Assembly (NCBI GenBank): GCA_014898425.1
Contig: RCSZ01000004.1
Coordinates: 1,860,001-1,924,000, forward strand
Direction of reading: 5' to 3'
Length of the DNA: 64,000 bases
DNA from: Botryotinia globosa
Taxonomy: Eukaryota > Ascomycota > Leotiomycetes > Helotiales > Sclerotiniaceae
The notes below the pieces were generated by a model. It was given only the letters and a program-made list of their open reading frames with translations, was not told the origin of the DNA and ran no database searches. The translations under genes and the position numbers were made by a program. Shown here piece by piece: positions 59,311 to 64,000 of this stretch. Positions within the stretch are counted from its first letter, which is position 1; the number at the start of each line of letters is the position of its first letter.

Positions 59311-60822
59311 ATAAAACTTTTCTTTTTAGAACTTTGATTTTCAAAAGTTTTTAAAACTAATGAATAGACTACTTTATATTCTTTCAAAGTTTTCGAAAAT
59401 TATTCAAAAATCTTTCCAAAAAATTTGGAGATTACTTATCAATCAATCTCTCTATATTTTTTAAAAACTTTTACAAACAATGTAATAATCTATTGCTATT
59501 AAATCAATTTCCTTTTTCAAGTTTTATTAATTCCTATTACAAGAGTTGGTTATGAAATATTTATATCCTTATTTTATAAGATTTAGCTTCCTTGTAACCT
59601 GTAAAGAGCTATACTATAGTATAAGAGTACTCAAAACTAATCCAAAATCTAAAATCCAAGAGTTAATCTGAAATCTGAATTCCAAAGCTTAAAACCCTTC
59701 AAAATTCGAAAATTAAAAAAAAGAAACCAATTGACTTTCAATAACATAATGATTCATATTCAGCAGGGTTTTGCCTTTTTTTTTCAATTTTCCTTTTCAA
59801 AAGCTATTCATTCCTTAAAAGTATATAAAAGCATTAAAAATCTAAAACTCTGAAAATCTTGAAAAGAATTTAAAAACATTTTTACTGGTGTATAATACTC
59901 GAAATCCTAAAATTCTAAAAGATGCTGAAATTGTTTGAGTTAGTTGGGCTAATATTTTTAAAACTCTAAAACTCTAAAAAATTCAAAAATTCGAAAAAAA
60001 AACTGATTCGTTTTCGATAAAATAATAATTTGTATTCAATAGGGTTTTTTGCCTCCCCTTCTTTGATTTTCGATTTTGAAAACTATTTGTTTTTCAAAAG
60101 TATAGAATTCGATAATTTTTTATTGATATATAATCTTCGAAATCATTAAGATTGTAAAAATGATAGAAAATTTAAATTGGCCGGATTAATATTCTTAGAA
60201 TCCAAAATTCTGAAAGGTCGAAAATTCGAAAGATATAAAGATTCAATAAAAAGAGAATGATTTGTTTATAATAGAATAATGATTTATATTCGATAGTAAA
60301 ATTTTGCTTCCCCCTTTCCAGCTTTCAGTTCTAAAAGTATATAAAATCTATAATATTAGAATATGACACAGTATTTCTTTAATATGTAGTTTTCAAAATT
60401 CTAAAAACTCTAAAAATCTGAAAGATTAGAAAATTAGAAAATATCTGAAGTATAAAAATCCTGAAAATCTTGAAAATCCAGATCTGATATTCGAAAGATT
60501 AAAAAATGTCCAAGGTATTAAATCCTAAAGATAACCTGAAAATGCAGAGTTCCATTAACTTCCTATTCAATTTTCGAAATCTAAAAGAATTCCTAAAAAT
60601 CTAAAAGATTTGGAAGATATATAAGAAGCCTAAAAATCCTAAAAATGATTTGAAAATACAAAACTCTATTAGTTTCCTACTAAACTCCTAAAACCTACCT
60701 AGATAAGGAAATTCCTAAAAATTTCTCAAAAATTTGAAACCTAAAATCCTGAAATAATCTCTTTACATTCCCCTATTAAATAAAACAATTTCAATAAAAT
60801 ATTATTTTGTTTTTTACCAATT
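59311..60822. repeat. Satellite-like AT repeat, copy 2
   Basis: Second copy of the block at 51375-52700. The internal unit (TAATGATTCATATTC...TTTTGCC, then TTTTCGATTTTGAAAA) recurs near 59742, 60022 and 60283, a period of about 260-280 bases. It lacks the GAAAATCTT expansion of copy 1 and extends further before the next LINE tail. Function unknown; non-coding. Confidence 0.6.
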
Positions 60823-63521
60823 TAGTAATAATAGTAATAATAGTAGTATTTATTAATATTTATTGAGCCAGCTTAAAACCAACCCTGGGAACCTTTTGAG
60901 GGGTATAGGGATATACTAAATTATAAATTTATTTAATATCTTAGAAAACAATTTATATATATAAAAATTAAAGTCTATTTAAATAACTCCTCTTCCACCA
61001 ATTAAAATAAAACTAATAGTATTTCCAGGATTTTAAAAAGCTAAATATAATTCTTTAGAAACAAATGAATATAGGTTATAAAAATATATATTTACAAGAT
61101 ATATAAATACTGAGTAGTATTTTTATTATATTTTTTAATTATTGTTTTAAATTAAATAAAGAAAAAATAAAATTTAATTAAAAAAAAAGAAAAAGAAAAA
61201 AAGAGGTGATTAGGTATTTTTAGTAAAAGCAAATGCTAGTATAAAATCAAATGATTTCAAAGAATTCAATTAATATTAGCAATTATAATATTAAAAACGA
61301 GAGATAGTTAAAGCTTTTTGTTATTGATAAAAGTAAAAATAAAAGTAATTATTTAAACTATTTTTCAAATTAAATTAATAATTTATAATATAATATCAAA
61401 TATTCAAAAATCTTTTAATAATTATAGAAATATTTTAAATTAATATTTTGATATTAGAACTTTTTATAATATTATACAAAATCCCTATATTCTATATATA
61501 TAATTAGAATATAATATAATGTTTTTTTTAACAAATTCAACTTTGAAGGAAATTTAATTATATAAACAAGATTCTATTTATTATAAATACTTGAAAAAGT
61601 AGATTATTATTTTTTTCACTAAAACTACTCTATTTAATTATAGAATTTTTTAATAATAATTCTTACCCTATTAATAATAAATATTAAAACAAATTCTAAA
61701 TCCCAAATAGATTTATAAGCTTTAAGATTAATAAGTTTGTTGATAATCTTATTCCCCTTAATATTTATATATCCAAAGAATCAGTAAATCTTAATATCAA
61801 AGATCTATATAGTATTTTAACAAATATAAAAAGCTTATTAAAAGAAATCGAATATATTGTTATATAAATATTCAATTATTAAAATATTATTAATATAAAG
61901 TTATAGATATTGCCTATTAAATAAAGAAATCCTTAGAATTTATTTAAAATCTATATAAATTCTGATTACTTTTGAATTAAAAATATATAAAATATTATTA
62001 ATCGAATCTAAATTAGTAGCAATTTATTCTCTATTCTGATATATTATATACTTATATTCAATAAGCTTTTTTTTATCAATAATTTGTTTAGAATTGTTTA
62101 AGAAAATTGAGATTTTATTAAAAGGGAAATAAGATTATTATTCTTTGAAACTAATAATTATTATTTCCTTATTAATATTTCTTGTTAAATCTATTCAATA
62201 TTCTAAAAAGAAATATAAAGACTATAATATAGAATATACAATATTAAAAAGGATTATCTCTAAATATTGAATTTTGGTTTTAGATTTCTATTATTAATTA
62301 ATATCTTTATCCCTAATAATAAATAGAAATATAATTCAATAAATTATAAAATAAAAAATGTTTATTAATTGAATATATATAACAAAATAAAGTTTAGCTT
62401 TATTTAATATTATATTAATAAATAAAATATCTATATCTCTAAAGAAAATAACTATTAGAATAATCTTTCAAATTGAAAATATATTTCTAAATATTAAAAT
62501 AAATATTTGTTCTAATAAATCGATATACTAATCTATTCAAAAAAAAACAATAAAATTATAAATAATATATTAAATAGAAGATAATTTTATTCTACTATTA
62601 AATTATACTTTGATTTTATATATAAAAAAAGGAATAATATAAATAATAATAACTTTATATAAAACTAAAGCTAGAAAATTATCAATTATTTTTATAAAAC
62701 TATAAATATAATATATTACTATTTAAGCTTTAATAGTTTTTATAGTTATATATTTTTTAAAAAAAAGTTTTTTGTTAAATCAAATTTCAAATTATCTTAA
62801 AATAGATTATACTTTATTTTCGGCTATAATAATTAATATAATAATAAACTCCTTATTAATAATACAAAAGAAAATATAATTCCCTTTTTTTTTAATAAAA
62901 TAAATCATTTCGAATTTCTTGGAAATAAAAGCAATCTTATTGTTATCGTTTTATTTGAGTATTTTTTTTATATTATTTATTAGAATATAGATATTGATAT
63001 TTAGGGATTAAAAGGCTTGATATAGATAAAGGTTATTAATATATTCGAAGTATAACTTTATATTCTATAATATAAGTTTAATTAAATATAATATATATAA
63101 AATTAAAAAAAGGGGGGAGCTTTATAATATTCTATATACAACTCTATAATTAAATGTAATTGAATTCTTTAAATAAACTCGAATATATTGATTAATAAAA
63201 AAAAAAATCGATTAGTCTTAGAAGAGTTAGGGGTTAATCTTATTTAGTTATTCTTTTCAATAATCTTTACTTTAGAAATATATTGAAAATGTTTTAGATA
63301 TCTATAATAATTATAATAACTTCTAATCCTTAGAAAAAGATAGTTTTTATATTATATATAAAGTAGATAATCAAATCTATAATAGTTTTTTTAAAAAGAA
63401 CTCCTTCATATTATAAACTGAAAATATTATTAGTTAATATAATTTATATCAAATAATAGATCACAATCCTTTTCAAGTTTTTTGAAATATAGGAAATGAA
63501 TATAATTGATTATTAGAAGTA
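60823..63521 (-). mobile_element. LINE retrotransposon copy C, 3' 2.7 kb, interrupted
   Basis: Colinear with the left (3') 2.7 kb of copies A and B, starting from its own TAG/TAA-type tail (60823-60847) and running to TATAATTGATTATTAGAAGTA, which matches 47757-47775 and 55382-55400. Homology stops at a TA dinucleotide (63520-63521), where an unrelated GC-normal sequence begins. The break is therefore an insertion rather than necessarily a 5' truncation; the rest may lie beyond the window. Confidence 0.7.
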
Positions 63522-64000
63522 AGTCAACCACCCTACTTTCGGGCCACCCCTGTTTCGGGCCACCTTTTTACACCAAAAATCACTTTTTTAATCTATTAAT
63601 ATCTTTATCAATATTGAATATAATTCAATAAAAATTCAAATCTATATAATTCAAATCATTCCAAATCTATTTTGAAATTTTTAGATTTTTAGGATTTTTT
63701 TGGATCGATTTCTAAAGCTTCGAAATATCGATTTTTAATTACATACAAATTATATACAAATCTAAAATTTCATAAAATCTATAATTACTTTTAAGGAAAA
63801 ATAGTTAAAAATAAATTATAAATTTTGATTATAAATTTATAAAAGATTTAATCTAAAAAACTTTAAAAAAATAAAAAATTTCTTATAAATAAATATTTAA
63901 AAGAGTACCCTCAAAATTACAGGGATTATTTATACTACTTTTAACTCACTATATACTATATCTCTATATTTATTCATTTTTTTGAATTCTTTTTTGAATT
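63522..64000. mobile_element. End of a putative pogo/Fot-type DNA transposon
   Basis: Directly after a TA within LINE copy C the sequence reads AGTCAACCACCC, then TTTCGGGCCACC twice (63538-63549 and 63552-63563). An AGT-starting terminus next to TA, with an internally repeated subunit, is typical of terminal inverted repeats of fungal Tc1/mariner-pogo elements. The remaining 430 bases are AT-rich and open-frame-free, as in a decayed or non-autonomous copy. The other terminus and any transposase lie outside the window. Confidence 0.55.

Larger units (their letters stand above)
42401..64000. other. Extremely AT-rich, RIP-like repeat island
   Basis: From about 42400 to the window end the sequence is overwhelmingly A and T, with TpA-rich words, and has no credible intact gene. 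Only a few islands of normal composition occur (about 42577-42630, 43444-43593, 43960-43995, 44590-44625, 44930-44975, 63522-63570). Repeated elements inside differ from each other mainly by C/T and G/A changes. That pattern is expected of repeat-induced point mutation in Pezizomycotina. I did not compute RIP indices. The island may be a transposon nest, a subtelomere or part of a centromere. Confidence 0.85.

Noticed and set aside
42401..64000. Mitochondrial DNA insertion or mis-assembled mitochondrial contig
   Set aside because: No mitochondrial gene, tRNA or rRNA could be recognised, and the block contains nuclear-type LINE copies, a solo LTR and a DNA-transposon end.
1..64000. tRNA, rRNA and CRISPR arrays
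   Set aside because: I looked for tRNA B-box-like GGTTCGAATCC words, rRNA segments and spaced direct repeats and saw none that hold up; tandem repeats here lack unique spacers.

Overview
The window is nuclear DNA of a filamentous ascomycete (Pezizomycotina). The protein sequences look most like Leotiomycetes, probably Sclerotiniaceae (Botrytis/Sclerotinia group); that placement is inference from remembered homologues, not a search. Supporting signs are many short introns (about 50-80 nt, GTAAGT-type donors, CTAAC branch sites), long microsatellite-rich intergenic DNA, and a right-hand third of extremely AT-rich, stop-riddled repeats typical of repeat-induced point mutation (RIP).

Positions 1-42,400 are ordinary gene-bearing DNA. 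From left to right: a broken dienelactone-hydrolase-type gene (899-2047, +); a Crh-type GH16 cell-wall transglycosylase (4191-5708, -); the Sec14-like protein Sfh5 (6815-8116, +); an 11-exon USP7/Ubp15-type deubiquitinase (10339-14439, +); a p24/emp24 cargo-receptor subunit (14954-15765, +); the spliceosomal SNW/SKIP protein Prp45 (16340-18184, +); a membrane-anchored GH16 beta-glucanase (19971-21329, +); the mitochondrial translocase Tim22 (21960-22647, +); a 12-exon DHA1-type MFS transporter (23246-25565, -); a questin-oxidase-like protein (26505-28166, -); a PhoD-like phosphatase (29698-32208, +); an unrecognised 477-residue protein (33725-35158, +); and a very large protein with a tentative RasGAP-like N-terminal half and Sel1-like C-terminus (35887-41139, -). 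Most are housekeeping genes with no shared pathway. Two encode GH16 enzymes, and the MFS/questin-oxidase pair could be a small metabolic module.

Positions 42,400-64,000 hold no credible intact gene. They are a nested repeat island. I see a 150-bp GC-normal solo LTR with a 5-bp target duplication; a roughly 350-bp direct duplication; three copies of one non-LTR retrotransposon on the minus strand (two full length at about 6.1 kb, one interrupted), each with a (TAC)n-type 3' tail and, in the first copy, recognisable RIP-decayed reverse-transcriptase motifs; two copies of a satellite-like AT repeat abutting the second and third retrotransposons; and the terminal inverted repeat of what looks like a pogo/Fot-type DNA transposon inserted at a TA in the third copy.

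I found no clear new biological system. The strongest leads are the in-frame, weakly spliced intron in the splicing-factor gene prp45 and the layered transposon island. Exon boundaries were worked out by hand from reading frame and splice signals.
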